Positions 49,531 to 59,615 of a stretch of 64,000 nt of DNA are shown here, one piece after another. The notes below the pieces were generated by a model, which was given only the letters and a program-made list of their open reading frames with translations, was not told the DNA's origin and did no database searches. Position 1 is the stretch's first letter; each line of letters starts with the position of its first letter. Origin of the DNA: Medakamo hakoo (lineage: Eukaryota > Chlorophyta > Trebouxiophyceae > Coccomyxaceae); assembly GCA_026636295.1 (NCBI GenBank), contig CP089451.1, positions 682,001 through 746,000 on the forward strand, read 5' to 3'. The translations under genes and the position numbers were made by a program.

Positions 49531-50055
49531 ATGTCCACCACCTCCGACGCCGCCGCCGACCTCGCGTCCGTCGGCCTCATCCCCCTCCTCGCCGACAGCG
49601 TCGATGGCGCCGGCGTCGACCTCATCGTTTCCTACGGCGGCCGCGCGCTCACCCGCGGCGAGACGCTGCCCGCCGCGTCCGCCGCCGACCCGCCCTCCAT
49701 TTCCTTCGCCGGCAAGGCCGCGGCCGGCAGCTACACCCTGCTGTGCGTCGACCCGCACGCGCCATCCCCGCAGCGCCCGACCATGGCGAGCTGGCTGCAC
49801 GCCCTGGTCGTGGACGCGCCGTCCGTCGACCCGGCCCGCGGCACGGCCGTCGTGCCGTACGCGCCGCCGTCCCCGCCCAAGGGCAAGCACGCGTACGTGT
49901 GGCTGGCCTACCGCCAGCCACACGGCCCCCTGGCGCCCACCGTGCGGCAGCCCAAGGCCCGGTCGAAGTTCCAGACCAAGGCGTGGGCGCAGGACCACGG
50001 CCTGGGCGCCCCCGCGGCCGCCACGTTTTTCTGGGTCGACGCGGATGAGGAGTGA
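49531..50055 (+). CDS. phosphatidylethanolamine-binding protein (PEBP) family
   Basis: Single exon, 174 residues, the usual family length. PEBPs have an anion-binding pocket; relatives include plant FT/TFL1 and animal RKIP. Motifs: YTLLCVDPHAPSPQRPTMASW (one residue beyond trimmed in meaning; equivalent of DPDxPSxxxP...W), LHALVVD, YAPPSPPKGKHAYVWLAYRQ (equivalent of GPxPPxGxHRY). HAY replaces the common HRY. The C-terminal helix (FQTKAWAQDHGLGAPAAATF) is normal. A role in flowering-like signalling cannot be assumed. Head-to-head with the CBM20 gene, 205 bp between the two start codons. Confidence 0.9.
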   Translation: MSTTSDAAADLASVGLIPLLADSVDGAGVDLIVSYGGRALTRGETLPAASAADPPSISFAGKAAAGSYTLLCVDPHAPSPQRPTMASWLHALVVDAPSVDPARGTAVVPYAPPSPPKGKHAYVWLAYRQPHGPLAPTVRQPKARSKFQTKAWAQDHGLGAPAAATFFWVDADEE

Positions 50056-50176
50056 GTGAGGGAGGGGGAGGGGCGCGCACACAGCAAGAGAGCGGTAGAG
50101 GGGAGAGAGAGAGGGGGGAGAGAGAGAGCGAGTGAGCGAGCGCACAGCCGTTCCCCCGCATTCCATTCCCTTCCTT

Positions 50177-53100
50177 CTACCCTTGCAACAACACCTCCTC
50201 CACCGCCTCCGCCACCCCCGCTTCCACGCTCGCCAGGAGGCGGGCCAGCGCTTCCCGGCCCGCCCCCTTCCACGCGTCAGCGACAGGACCGGTGTTGTGC
50301 GGGTTGGCAAAGGGCCGGGCCACGCGGGCGGCGATGGCGGACGCGTCGGACGACGACCACCCGCCCGACCCGGCCGCGGACGACGCCAGCGCTTCGAGCA
50401 GCGCCGGACACCACACGGCCGCCGCCCACCCCGCGACGGCGTCGCACCGCACGGCCAAAGGCGCCGCGACGGCGCGGGACGTGGCGCTGCCGGCGTCCGG
50501 TTCCAGGCCCGCCGGCCACCAGGCGGGGGGCGGCGCGGCGAGGTCGGCGAGGCCAAGCGCGCCGCGCGCGGCGCGGACGCTGGCCTCGCCCGGCGCGGCC
50601 GCCGCGGCGTGCGCGGCGTGCGCTGGCGCGTCCTCCCCTTCCAAGAGCTGGCAGACGCACGCGGCGGGCAGGGGCCGGCCCATGCGGGCCAGGCAGTCGG
50701 CCAGACGGGCGGTGGAGGTGGGGGAGCCCGCCCCGCGCCCGCCGCTGCCGCCGACGCCCGCGCGGATGAACAACCCGGCCGCGGCCGCCCACCGGCCGGC
50801 CGCCCACTCCAGGTCGGCCAGGCGGGCCAGGGCGGACGGCGCCGCGTCGGCGTCGCCTCCCACGGCGGCCAAGCGGCGCAGGGCGGAGCGCAGCGGCGCG
50901 CGCAGGCGGGCGACCGCGTCGGGCGACGGGGGGCAGGGTGGCTGGCCGGCCGCCGTGCTTTCCTGCCCGGCCACCCAGTGGTCGCGGCGGGACGCGGCGG
51001 CAGCCACGGCGTCCGAGTCCACCCCACCCTCACCAGGGGGCGGCACCAACCCCCACCCGACCAACTCGCCGTCCAGCGTGGACGCGACCCAGGCGGCGGC
51101 GGCCGCGGGCGCGGCGCGCAGCAGAGCGGCCAGACCCAGGGACACAGCCGCGCCGCCGCCGCCGCCGCCGCCGGTGGTGGTGGAGCCGCCACCGGGGAAG
51201 TCCAGGGCGCCCAACAGCGTGGTGGACGTGTGCGTGGAGTGTGCAGAGCCTAGGACGGCAGCACCCGCCGCGATGGCGGCCGGGGTGAGCGCCGGAGGAG
51301 CGCCGTCGCCGGCGCGGGGCGGCGGTGCTTGCGTGGTGGCGCCGCCCGCCTCGCCCGCCAGCGCCGCCAGGCCGTCCCAATCGCCGGCGGCCAGGCAATC
51401 AGACGCGCGGGCCAAGAGGGCGTCTGTGGGAGAGCGCAGGGAGGTGGGCGGCGCGTCGCCGCCGCCGCCGCCGCCGCGTCCCTGGCCGCGCCCAGCCGCA
51501 ACCAGGGCCGCGAGCGCGGGCGGCGCGCCGGGGAGGAGGGTGGACGCGGGCCGGGGCTGCGGCGGCGGCGTGCTGCCGCCTCTCTCCAGCTCGGCGGCGG
51601 CGCGGTCCAAGGCGTCCGCCAGGGCTGGTGCCGCCGCCCCGGTCGCCCGGCGGGCCACCGCCGCGACGCGGGCCCGGGCGGGCGAGCCCGCCGGCACACC
51701 GGCGACTGCCGCACCCACGGCCGCGGCCGCCCCAGCCCAGCCGCCCGGCCCGGCGTCGGCCACGGCACTCAGCGCTTGCAAGGCCGCTCCAGCCGCCGCC
51801 GCCGCGGGTGAAGCCCAGGCGGCCAGGTCGCGGACGGCGCCGGCCGCGACGCCGGGAGGGAGGCGCGGCGCGCCGCCCGCCCCACCGCCGCCACTCGCCG
51901 CGGCAGCCAGGGCGTCCGCCTCCAGGCAGGCGACCAGGGCCGGCGCGTCCCGCAGCGCGCGGGCGGCGGCTGCGCGGGCCGGGGGAGGCTCGGAGGAAGG
52001 CGGGCTCGAGTCGCCGCCGGCCAGCCAGGCGTCGTCGGCGGCGGCGGCGCGCGGCGCGCGCGCACCGCCTCCGCCCTGCGCCCGGTCCAGCGCGTCCGCG
52101 GCCGCCGCCCACCCTTCCAGGGCGCCTCGCACGCCGGTGTCGCCATCTGGGCCGAGCAGAGCCAACCCACGCTGCGCGTGCGCCCGCGCGTCGCCCGCCC
52201 GGCCGCGGGCCAGGGCGTATTCTGCCGCGTCGGCGCACGCGCCGGCCGCGTCAGCGGGCGACGCGTGCGCGGGCGGGGACGCCGCCGTCGCTGCAGCGAT
52301 CAGCCGCTCAAACTCGTCTTCTTCGGCTGGACCGGACCCCAGGAACGCGGCGCCGGACGGGCCGGCGGGCAAGCCCGCGTCCGCGGCGGCCGCGGCGGCC
52401 GCGGCCGCTTCCGCCGCCGCAGCGGCCGCGGCGGCGGCGGTTGACCCGGCGCCCGCGCCCGACGAGAAGTAAGAGCTCCACCCGCCGGGGCGCCCGATCT
52501 CATCTTCCATCTCGTCTGTGGGTGCTGGACCCGAGGCGGAGGCGTGCGTCGCGGGCGCTGCCACAGCCGCGGGCGGGGGGGCGAGCGCCCGGCGCAGCGC
52601 CCACCGCGCGAGCGGGAGCGGGCCGCCGCCCGCCGCTTCGACGGCGGCGAGGACCAGGGCGGCGCCGCGCTCACCGGCAGCCGCGGCAATCGCAGGCCCG
52701 TCCAGGCCGCCCTTGGCCGCCGCCGCCGCCGCCAGGCGCAGCGCCGCCACGCACCGGGCGTTGAGGAGGGCCGGCGGGCTGCCACCACCACTCCCGCCAC
52801 CGCCGCCGCCGCGCCCGCACGCCGCCAAGACGGCGGCCCGGGCCGGCCCCGCCCGGCCGTCGGGCGTGCCTAAAGCGGGCAGCGGCTGCGCGCCAGGGGA
52901 GGAGGACGACGCGGCGGCGGCGGCAGCCACGGACGCGGCCGCGGCGGCCGCGGCTGTCGAGGCCAGGGCCGCCACGAGTTCGGGCGCGGACGGCGGGGGT
53001 GGGGGCGCGCCGGCCGCGGCGGCCGCTTCCCGCCCCGCAAAATGCCGGTCAAGGAGCCCCGGGTCCAGGACGAATTCAAACCAGGTCAGTGGGGCGTTGG

Positions 53101-53209
53101 GGAGGCGGGGCGGGGAGGGCGGCGGGTCAAAGGGCAGGCGGCGGGGTGGTGGCGCGGACGGCGCGGGGGGCCCCGCCACCGCCGCGGCCGCCTCGCCCGG
53201 GGGCGACAT
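50177..53209 (-). CDS. INTS8: Integrator complex subunit 8 (INTS8)-like
   Basis: Single exon, 1,010 residues (human INTS8 is 995). Integrator cleaves nascent RNA at Pol II genes; INTS8 helps recruit PP2A. Matches: near the N-terminus LTWFEFVLDPGLLDRHFAG corresponds to CWFEFLLEESLLEKHL of animals; near the C-terminus LADLEWAAGRWAAAAGLFIRAG and LADCLARMGRPLPAACVCQLLE correspond to the TPR-like ...YSAALHYYLQAG and ...LNCHTQVAILCQFL. Between these are many Ala/Gly low-complexity stretches with TPR-like helices. The start MSPPGEAAAAV is used; the open frame goes upstream as far as 54028 but overlaps the GATA gene's promoter and has no sign of coding there. Confidence 0.75.
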   Translation of the reverse strand: MSPPGEAAAAVAGPPAPSAPPPRRLPFDPPPSPPRLPNAPLTWFEFVLDPGLLDRHFAGREAAAAAGAPPPPPSAPELVAALASTAAAAAAASVAAAAAASSSSPGAQPLPALGTPDGRAGPARAAVLAACGRGGGGGGSGGGSPPALLNARCVAALRLAAAAAAKGGLDGPAIAAAAGERGAALVLAAVEAAGGGPLPLARWALRRALAPPPAAVAAPATHASASGPAPTDEMEDEIGRPGGWSSYFSSGAGAGSTAAAAAAAAAEAAAAAAAAADAGLPAGPSGAAFLGSGPAEEDEFERLIAAATAASPPAHASPADAAGACADAAEYALARGRAGDARAHAQRGLALLGPDGDTGVRGALEGWAAAADALDRAQGGGGARAPRAAAADDAWLAGGDSSPPSSEPPPARAAAARALRDAPALVACLEADALAAAASGGGGAGGAPRLPPGVAAGAVRDLAAWASPAAAAAGAALQALSAVADAGPGGWAGAAAAVGAAVAGVPAGSPARARVAAVARRATGAAAPALADALDRAAAELERGGSTPPPQPRPASTLLPGAPPALAALVAAGRGQGRGGGGGGDAPPTSLRSPTDALLARASDCLAAGDWDGLAALAGEAGGATTQAPPPRAGDGAPPALTPAAIAAGAAVLGSAHSTHTSTTLLGALDFPGGGSTTTGGGGGGGAAVSLGLAALLRAAPAAAAAWVASTLDGELVGWGLVPPPGEGGVDSDAVAAAASRRDHWVAGQESTAAGQPPCPPSPDAVARLRAPLRSALRRLAAVGGDADAAPSALARLADLEWAAGRWAAAAGLFIRAGVGGSGGRGAGSPTSTARLADCLARMGRPLPAACVCQLLEGEDAPAHAAHAAAAAPGEASVRAARGALGLADLAAPPPAWWPAGLEPDAGSATSRAVAAPLAVRCDAVAGWAAAVWCPALLEALASSAAGSGGWSSSDASAIAARVARPFANPHNTGPVADAWKGAGREALARLLASVEAGVAEAVEEVLLQG

Positions 53210-53816
53210 GGGGCGCGGCCTGGCGCTTTCGCTCCGTGCGGCGGGGAGAGGGAGGAGGGGCGCGTCCGGGGTGGATCGACGGGCGGGCGGGCGATTTGGG
53301 CGCGCTCGGGCCCCCAATGCCTCACGGCACTGTGCCTCCCCTCCGCGGGATGGGGGATGTGAGACGACGCCCGAGCCGGGAAAAAACGCGCCGACGTCAG
53401 CGCACACTCGAAAAAAAAAATCACACGCCCTCCTTTCCCGCGATCCACCGCGCCCACCGGCCAGGTACGCCCGCGGTCCGCCCTTCCTCCGCCGCGCGTG
53501 GGCGCGCAGCAGCCCTTTGCCCCGCTCGGGCCATAAACCGTGCCCGTTTGCGGCGGCGCCAGCCCAGCGACCGCGGCCGCATGCGCGTCCGGTGTCGCGC
53601 AAACAGCACGCAGCTCGATGCGCGCCCTGAGAAGCCGCCCGCCCGCGCGCGGTCAAGCCGCCACGCGTCCTCCCTCCGCCCACGCTCACGCGCCACCCAG
53701 GTCGTCCTCTCTCGTACACACCAGGCCCGCCCGTGTCGGAAAGCCCCTGCACCCCGCCCCTTGTCGAAGACACACTCTCGCCTCCGCGTCGAGCCGCGCG
53801 CGCCACCACCTCAACA
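53210..53816. promoter_or_regulatory. divergent promoter region, INTS8 / GATA gene
   Basis: About 600 bp between outward-facing genes. It contains an A9 run near 53410 and GC-rich segments; no clear core element. Nothing else is seen. Confidence 0.4.
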
Positions 53817-54561
53817 ATGATCTCTTCCGTGCACCCCACGATCCCGGGCGACGCGGCCGCCGCCTGCAAACGGTGCGTGGGCGCGGGCCTGACGGGTGGC
53901 GCCCTTCCGAGGGCGGGGGCGTGTCGCGTGGTTGGAGGGCGCCGATCCCGGGCGGTCGCTCGTTTCGGGGGGCCATTCGCCCGCGGCCTCCCGCCCAAAA
54001 AGCCCCATCCCCACCATCCCTCACCCACACACCCTCATTCAAAACCTCCCCCCCCCCTCTCGCTCTCCAACACGCAGCCTGCCCTCCCGCCGCCGCAAGT
54101 CCCCGCCCACCCGGGCCGCCGAAGCCGCCGCGCCCGAGTGGTACGCCGACTTTGCTGCGGCGGGGCCGCCGCCGCCCGCGTCCAAGGGCTGCGAAGTCAT
54201 GCAGGTGCGGCCTTTTTTTTTTCCCCGACCACGGCGCGTCTGGGTGTTTCCCATCCATCCACCCTCACGCCCTTCCTCCCCTCACCCACGACCAGTGCGC
54301 CACGTGCGGCACCTTCGACACGCCCATGTGGCGCCGCGCGCCGTGCGGGTCCCTGATGTGCAACGCGTGCGGCCTGCGCGCCCGCCGGGCGGCGGCGTCG
54401 GCCGCGCGCGGCGAGCTGCTCGCGACGCTCGCGGCGGGCGGCCCCGCCGGCGGCGCCGCGGCCGCCGGCCTGATGACCATGTCCACGCGCGGCGCGTCCC
54501 GCCGGGCGCCCGCCGTCATTGGCGGGACGGTCATCTTGGCGCCCGAGGCGGCGGCGGCCCG

Positions 54562-54594
<33 letters not shown>

Positions 54595-54619
54595 CCTGCC
54601 CGCCATCGCGGCCGCGTGA
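53817..54619 (+). CDS. small GATA-type zinc-finger protein
   Basis: Exons 53817-53872, 54078-54204 and 54296-54619; 168 residues. The GATA finger is intact: CATCGTFDTPMWRRAP then CGSLMCNACGLRARRAAA, i.e. C-x2-C-x17-C-x2-C with the TPxWRR and NACGLR signatures, about residues 62-90. An x17 spacing is typical of many single-finger fungal and animal type factors; most plant class I factors have x18. It has a basic segment (RLPSRRRKSPPT) before the finger and an Ala-rich C-terminus with a short hydrophobic tail. Probably a sequence-specific DNA-binding regulator; targets unknown. The third exon starts exactly at the first zinc-binding Cys. Confidence 0.9.
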
Positions 54620-55137
54620 GGGGAGACAAAAATGGAGGGACTGGGGGCGCGCGCCGCGCTCGGGACACCAACCACGGGCAGAAACCGGAGACACCCCGAC
54701 CATTGTCTGGTGTTCCTCCGCCTCTTTTTTTCTCCCTGGTCGGCCCGTGAGCGCGCGCCACCACGCCCCGTTTTTTTGTTTTTCTTTTGCCTCCCCGCCC
54801 TCAACACACGAACGCCAGCCCCCCCAAAACCTTCCCTCCCCCCCCCATCAAGACTGAACCAACGAAAATTTTGCATCTCCCATCAACACGCGGGCACCGC
54901 GCGCCGGGCTTGCACCCTTCACCGCACGGCACAGTGCGTGCCAGGCACTAGAGACAGGGTGTGTTTCGTCCCGCGCCGCCACCCCCCCTTTTTTCCCGCG
55001 TCCTTTTTTCAACACTGTCCCCCTTCCCCCCGTTTCCCCCTCCCCTGTTTTTCAACAACACTTGTGCAACAACCACATCAACACCCGTGCCACACACGAA
55101 GACACCGCCTCTCTTACACACACAACACTTTTTTTAT
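54620..55137. other. convergent intergenic region GATA / PP2C
   Basis: Pyrimidine-rich with several C7 and T7 runs. It carries the 3' UTRs of both genes; no coding signal or RNA gene is visible. Confidence 0.45.
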
Positions 55138-56823
55138 TCACAGCAGCGACCGCTGCTGGGCCGCCCGCCGCCGCCCATCGCCGCTCCCGCCACCGCTCCC
55201 ACCGCCGCCGCCGCCCGTGCCGCCGGTGTCCCCGCCCGCCTCCGCCACATACGCGACGACGACCGTGATGTCGTCCATCTTCCCGCCTGTGTACGGGTAC
55301 CCCATCGCCTGCGCCGCTTCGGCAAAGGGGGAGAGGACGCGCGGGTCGGCGGCGCGGGTGCGGGCCAGGGCCGCCAGCGCGCGCGCGGCGCCGCCCGGCG
55401 TCTCCCCGCGCGCGGCTGCGGCAGACGCCAGGTCGGCCGCCTCGCCCGGGAAAACGTTGTCCCACAGCCCGTCCGTGCCCGCGACGACGACGTCGCCCGG
55501 GCCCACGCCCACGGCAAACAGCTCGGCGTCGGCGGGCGAGTCGGCCACGGACCCGGGCGCCCCCAACTGGAAGGGGAAGTTGAAGCCGTGCTGTTGCGGC
55601 GGCGACCGAAAGGTCAGGTTGCCGGCCCGGACGACGAGGAAGCCGGAGTCCCCCAGGTTCGCGGCCCGGACGTGGGCGGCCGCGTCGCCTGCCTCGCCAG
55701 GGTTGGTGATGGGCGCCAGGGCCAGGATGCACGCGGTCGCCGAGCCCTGGGCGCGCGTCCGGCTGTGGCCCGTCGTCAGGATGGCGCCCGGGTCGAGGCC
55801 GGCGGACAGGGCTTCGGCGCGCTCCGCGGCCGCCGCGACGGCCGCGCAGTTGGCCATCAGCTCCCGCGCGTACGCGCCCGCGTCAATGCCCAGCTCGCCC
55901 CAGCCGCCCACGCCGTCGGCGACGCCAAAGGACAGGCCGTCGGGCGCGATGTAGTACGCGTCCTCGCCGCCCCGCTCCGCTTTGGCGGGGTGGGGCAGCA
56001 TGGCCGCGCCCGCCTTGAAGGCCAGGGTCAGGGGCGGGGGCGCCGAGCCGGGGCCGGGGCTGCCTTTGGCGGCCGGCTTGGGGCCACCGGTGGACGGGCC
56101 GGGCGTCGCCGGCGCGGACGGCGGCGGACGCGCGGCCGCGGCGGCGTCGGACGGCGAGGAGGAGGACGGCGACGACGACGGACTGCTGATGGCCAGGTAG
56201 TCGCCTTCCACCGCGGCGGCCAAGGATGTCATGGCCGCCGCGGAGCACGTGGCGTCGGGCGCGGGTGCGGGAGGCGGAGCGCTGGACGACCAGAGGGCGT
56301 CGGCCTGTGCGTGGTGGTGGTGGTGGTGGTGGTGGTGGGGCCGCGACGTGAGGGCGCTCGAAAAAAAAAAAAACGGCAAGAAAAGGCGAGAGAGGGCCGC
56401 CCGGGCTGCCGCCCTCCCAGCCCCATTCTCATCAATACTCACTGGAGTCAGCAGCCCCGCCGCCACCCCTAGCCCCGCCAGTGGGCCGGCCGCCCGGGCC
56501 GCCACGGCCAGGGCCTCGGCGTGCGTCAGGGCGCCGGCGGCCATGGAGCCAGGCGCCGCCCGCATGCCGAGCGGCGCGGCCGCGCCCAGGCGGGCCAGCG
56601 CCCGCGCCGCGCCGGCGGACGCAGCGGCGGCCAGGCTCAGTGCTCCAGCAGCTAGCCGCGCAGCCGTCGCGGCCGGCTGCGGCGGATGCAAGGGGTGCGA
56701 CGACGAGTCGGCCGATGCCGCGGCAGCGACGCACCGCGCGCCCGCGGCGGGCGGCGCCCGCGGGCCCGCCGCCACCGCCGCCCGCGGTGAACAGAGAGAA
56801 GACGGCCGGGTGTGGAACACCAT
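55138..56823 (-). CDS. PP2C protein phosphatase, PTC7/PBCP type
   Basis: Exons 56823-56443 and 56304-55138 (phase 0); 515 residues. Mn/Mg-dependent Ser/Thr phosphatase. Seen: KAERGGEDAYYIA and FGVADGVGGWGELGIDAGAY (first metal-binding motif), ANLGDSGFLVVR, VVVAGTDGLWDNVF and the C-terminal metal motif GKMDDITVVVAYV. GWGELGIDAGxYAREL is characteristic of the PTC7 branch that includes the plant photosystem II core phosphatase PBCP and mitochondrial PTC7. The N-terminus (MVFHTRPSSLCSPRAAVAAG) is transit-peptide-like, followed by hydrophobic Ala/Gly stretches. Plastid or mitochondrial location cannot be told apart. The intron's acceptor tract is a run of CCA triplets. Confidence 0.9.
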   Translation of the reverse strand: MVFHTRPSSLCSPRAAVAAGPRAPPAAGARCVAAAASADSSSHPLHPPQPAATAARLAAGALSLAAAASAGAARALARLGAAAPLGMRAAPGSMAAGALTHAEALAVAARAAGPLAGLGVAAGLLTPVSIDENGAGRAAARAALSRLFLPFFFFSSALTSRPHHHHHHHHHAQADALWSSSAPPPAPAPDATCSAAAMTSLAAAVEGDYLAISSPSSSPSSSSPSDAAAAARPPPSAPATPGPSTGGPKPAAKGSPGPGSAPPPLTLAFKAGAAMLPHPAKAERGGEDAYYIAPDGLSFGVADGVGGWGELGIDAGAYARELMANCAAVAAAAERAEALSAGLDPGAILTTGHSRTRAQGSATACILALAPITNPGEAGDAAAHVRAANLGDSGFLVVRAGNLTFRSPPQQHGFNFPFQLGAPGSVADSPADAELFAVGVGPGDVVVAGTDGLWDNVFPGEAADLASAAAARGETPGGAARALAALARTRAADPRVLSPFAEAAQAMGYPYTGGKMDDITVVVAYVAEAGGDTGGTGGGGGGSGGGSGDGRRRAAQQRSLL

Positions 56824-57074
56824 GCGGGCGGCGGTGGACAGCGGCCGAGGGATGGCGGCCAGGGTGGAAGGGTGTGGAGAGAGAGGCGCAGGGAGAGCCG
56901 CCCCTCTGTGTGTGCTGCTCTCGCCAGGGGAACGCGCGTGTGGGGGTGGATGGAGGGAAGGGCGACAGGCGTGACGCCGCGCCACAAAAGTCACGGCCGT
57001 CCGCGAGCCCGCAGGCAGAGAGGCGGCGTGCGTGCCTGTCGAGCCAACAACTAACGAAACAAAAAATCACACAA

Positions 57075-59330
57075 TCACACGACCCCGTCCCCCGCCCGCG
57101 GCGTGTGCAGGCTGGCCTGGCGCACGAGGCCGGAGCGGGCGGCGGAGGGCGACAAGGCCGCGCCCGCGGCGGCGCGCGGCGAAGCCACGGGGCGCAGGTG
57201 CGGCGGTGGTGACGCACTCGCCGGCGCGGCTGCCGCCAGGCCGGCCAGTTCCAGGCCGCGCCCGGCGCTGCCCGTCCGGGCGAGGGGCGGCAGGGCGACA
57301 GACCCAGACCCCGAGCGGCGGGCCGGGCGGCGGGCGGACTTGCCCGCCCGCCCGCCGCCGCCCCCGCCGCCCGCCCGCCCGGCTTCCCCGACCGCTTTGA
57401 TGGCCGCCCTAAAGGCCGGCGGACCCGTCGCCAGGTTCAGCATGACGACGCTGGCCTCCAGGGCGGCGAAGTCCGGGCCGAACGAGTCGGCGAAGCGGTG
57501 GGCGATGGACCGCGCCAGGCCAAGCGCGACGCCGGCCTGCGTAACCATGCCCGCCGCCAGCCAGGGCCGCTGGTTGGCGGGCACGCCGCCGGCCGCTCCG
57601 CCGGCCGCGGTGCCGATCGCGATGCCCGCCAGGCGGGCCGCCCAGACCAGCAGCGCGCCGGCCGCGGTGCGTGGCACGGCCCCCAGGCGCAGGCCCGCGC
57701 CCGCCAGCGCGAAGAAGGCGGCGTTGACGGCGGGCGCCGCGGACGCCAGGGCTGTGGCCAGGGCGGCGGCCGAGCGGGAGGGCGGGTGGGACAGGTGGGC
57801 GGCGGTGGGGCCGGCGTCCGCCTCGGCCACCTTGGACGGTGAGGCGCCGGGCGGGCCGCCACCGCCGCCCCTGCCCACCCGCCTGGACGCGCCGGCCGGC
57901 GAGGGCGACGCGGCCGCCGAGGCGGGAGCGGAAGGCGGCGGGGACGAGACTTCGCCCGCTTCAGCTGCGACGCCGCCGCCCGCCGACGACGCGGCCGACC
58001 CGCCGCCGCCGCCGCCCGGCGTGGACGCCCCGCCCGTCCGCCCGCTCCCGCCCCCCCCGCCCCCGCCGCCGCCCGCCGCCGCGAGGTCCAGGCACGACTG
58101 TTTGGGCGCGCCCATGCCTTTCTTGGCCGCACGCGCGGCCGCGGTCGCGATGCCGCCGCCACCGCCGCCCGGCAACGGCGGCGGAGGCGGCGGCGGGTCC
58201 CAGTTGGCGGCGACGGCGCCGGCGGCCACGCACGCGAGGAGTGGCTCCCCACCGAGCGCCGCGGCGGCCGCGTGCGTCGCGCCGGCCGCCGCGGCGACGC
58301 AGGCGCCTGACACCGCCGGCCAGGCGCGGGCGATGATGCGCGCCCGCTCGGCTCCGGGAGCGCGCCGCCCGTCCGTGGAGCGCGGCCGGCCGGGCGCGGG
58401 AGGCGCGGCGGTGGCGGCGGGCGCAGCAGCGGCTGTCGCTCGCCCGACTGCCGCCGACGCGGCGCCCAACCCCGCCGCCAGCGCCGCACCGGCCACGCCA
58501 CCCACCGCGGCAGCTGTGACGAGGGCTGCCCCAGCCCGGGCCAGCGGGTGCGGGCCCGCGCCCGCCGCGCCCGGGTCGGACGGCAGGGCGCCAGTGGTCG
58601 ACGGCTGCAGCAGCGGCGGCGACGCGCCACCGCCCGCGGACGCGGCTTCGCGCCCCAGGACGACGGCCGCCACCTCCACGGCCACCGAAAACGCGGCGAA
58701 GACCAGGACGTCTTTGGCGACGGTGACGGCCATGACCAGCGAGCAAAAGGGCCCCGACCCGCGCAGTTCGGCCAGGACGGCGACGGCCGACGCGGGGGAG
58801 CGCGCGGCGGCGAGGACGCCCGCCAGCACGGCCGCCGCCCACTTCGTAGCGGCCGACGGCGGCGGTGGGGCGGGGCCGGCTGGAGGCGGTGCCGGCGCGC
58901 CACCGTCTGCGGGCGGCCGGTGGTGCCGGCCGGCGTGGCCGTCGCCCGCCGCGACCGAGGCCAGCACGCCGGGGGCGACCCACACGAGCGCGGCGACGAC
59001 CGCGCCGGCGGAGCAGGCAGCGATGCCGACGGTGGCGGCCAGCACCTGCCTCCCCGTCCGCCGCAGCTCGGCCAGGCGCAGCTCTGCCCCGGCGGCCAAG
59101 GCGATGGCGGCCAGGCAGGCCGTGTCGAGCGGGCGCAGGGCCGCGACCTCCGCCGCGCTGAGGAGCCGGCCGCCCCAGGGGCCCAGGAGCGCGCCGGCGG
59201 CGACGTACCCCGTGACGGCCGGCGCGGACAGGAGGCGGGAGGCGAGGGCGCCCGCGCCAGCGAGGGCGGGCGCGGCCATCAAGGCCTTGAACAGGGCGGC
59301 GGGCAGGGTGGCGCCCGGCATGGTGACCAT
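57075..59330 (-). CDS. CPA2-type cation/proton antiporter
   Basis: Single exon, 751 residues. Exchanges Na+ or K+ for H+ across a membrane. About 12 hydrophobic segments; start APALAGAGALASRLLSAPAV with GYVAAGALLGPWG is the normal N-terminus of Na+/H+ exchanger domain proteins; AAIALAAGAELRLAELRR corresponds to segments 3-4, and FALAGAGLRLGAVPRTAAG, PWLAAGMVTQAGVALGLA and FGPDFAALEASVVMLNLATG to the later ion-path segments. Long hydrophilic Gly/Pro insertions interrupt the middle (about 265-470), and a basic C-terminal tail follows. Family place (CPA2/KEA-like) from pattern only; the ion and the membrane are unknown. Confidence 0.82.
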   Translation of the reverse strand: MVTMPGATLPAALFKALMAAPALAGAGALASRLLSAPAVTGYVAAGALLGPWGGRLLSAAEVAALRPLDTACLAAIALAAGAELRLAELRRTGRQVLAATVGIAACSAGAVVAALVWVAPGVLASVAAGDGHAGRHHRPPADGGAPAPPPAGPAPPPPSAATKWAAAVLAGVLAAARSPASAVAVLAELRGSGPFCSLVMAVTVAKDVLVFAAFSVAVEVAAVVLGREAASAGGGASPPLLQPSTTGALPSDPGAAGAGPHPLARAGAALVTAAAVGGVAGAALAAGLGAASAAVGRATAAAAPAATAAPPAPGRPRSTDGRRAPGAERARIIARAWPAVSGACVAAAAGATHAAAAALGGEPLLACVAAGAVAANWDPPPPPPPLPGGGGGGIATAAARAAKKGMGAPKQSCLDLAAAGGGGGGGGGSGRTGGASTPGGGGGGSAASSAGGGVAAEAGEVSSPPPSAPASAAASPSPAGASRRVGRGGGGGPPGASPSKVAEADAGPTAAHLSHPPSRSAAALATALASAAPAVNAAFFALAGAGLRLGAVPRTAAGALLVWAARLAGIAIGTAAGGAAGGVPANQRPWLAAGMVTQAGVALGLARSIAHRFADSFGPDFAALEASVVMLNLATGPPAFRAAIKAVGEAGRAGGGGGGGRAGKSARRPARRSGSGSVALPPLARTGSAGRGLELAGLAAAAPASASPPPHLRPVASPRAAAGAALSPSAARSGLVRQASLHTPRAGDGVV

Positions 59331-59615
59331 GTCACAGTCGGTGGGTCGGGCGGTGCAGTGCGCCGTCGCCTGCGAATAAACCTTTTTCGCTCAGAGGCAA
59401 TGCGCGCGTTGCCCGGTGCCTGCCTGTGTGCGCAGATATCTCAGGCAGAGGTGGATTGGCGTGGACGGGCCTGGCGGCCCGTCGCCGCGCGTGAGAGTGC
59501 GGGCTGCCGCCTCAACGAAATAAGGAAAGAAAGCAATGTGGGCGTCTGCCTGACCTTGGCCTCCCTAGCGCTACACAAAAGAGCCCGCCCATCATCCACC
59601 CGCCCTCACCCCCTC

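Noticed and set aside
50292-52472. 726-codon open frame on the + strand
   Set aside because: Antisense to INTS8; no recognisable motif.
57103-59379. 758-codon open frame on the + strand
   Set aside because: Antisense to the antiporter; only low-complexity Ala/Pro sequence.
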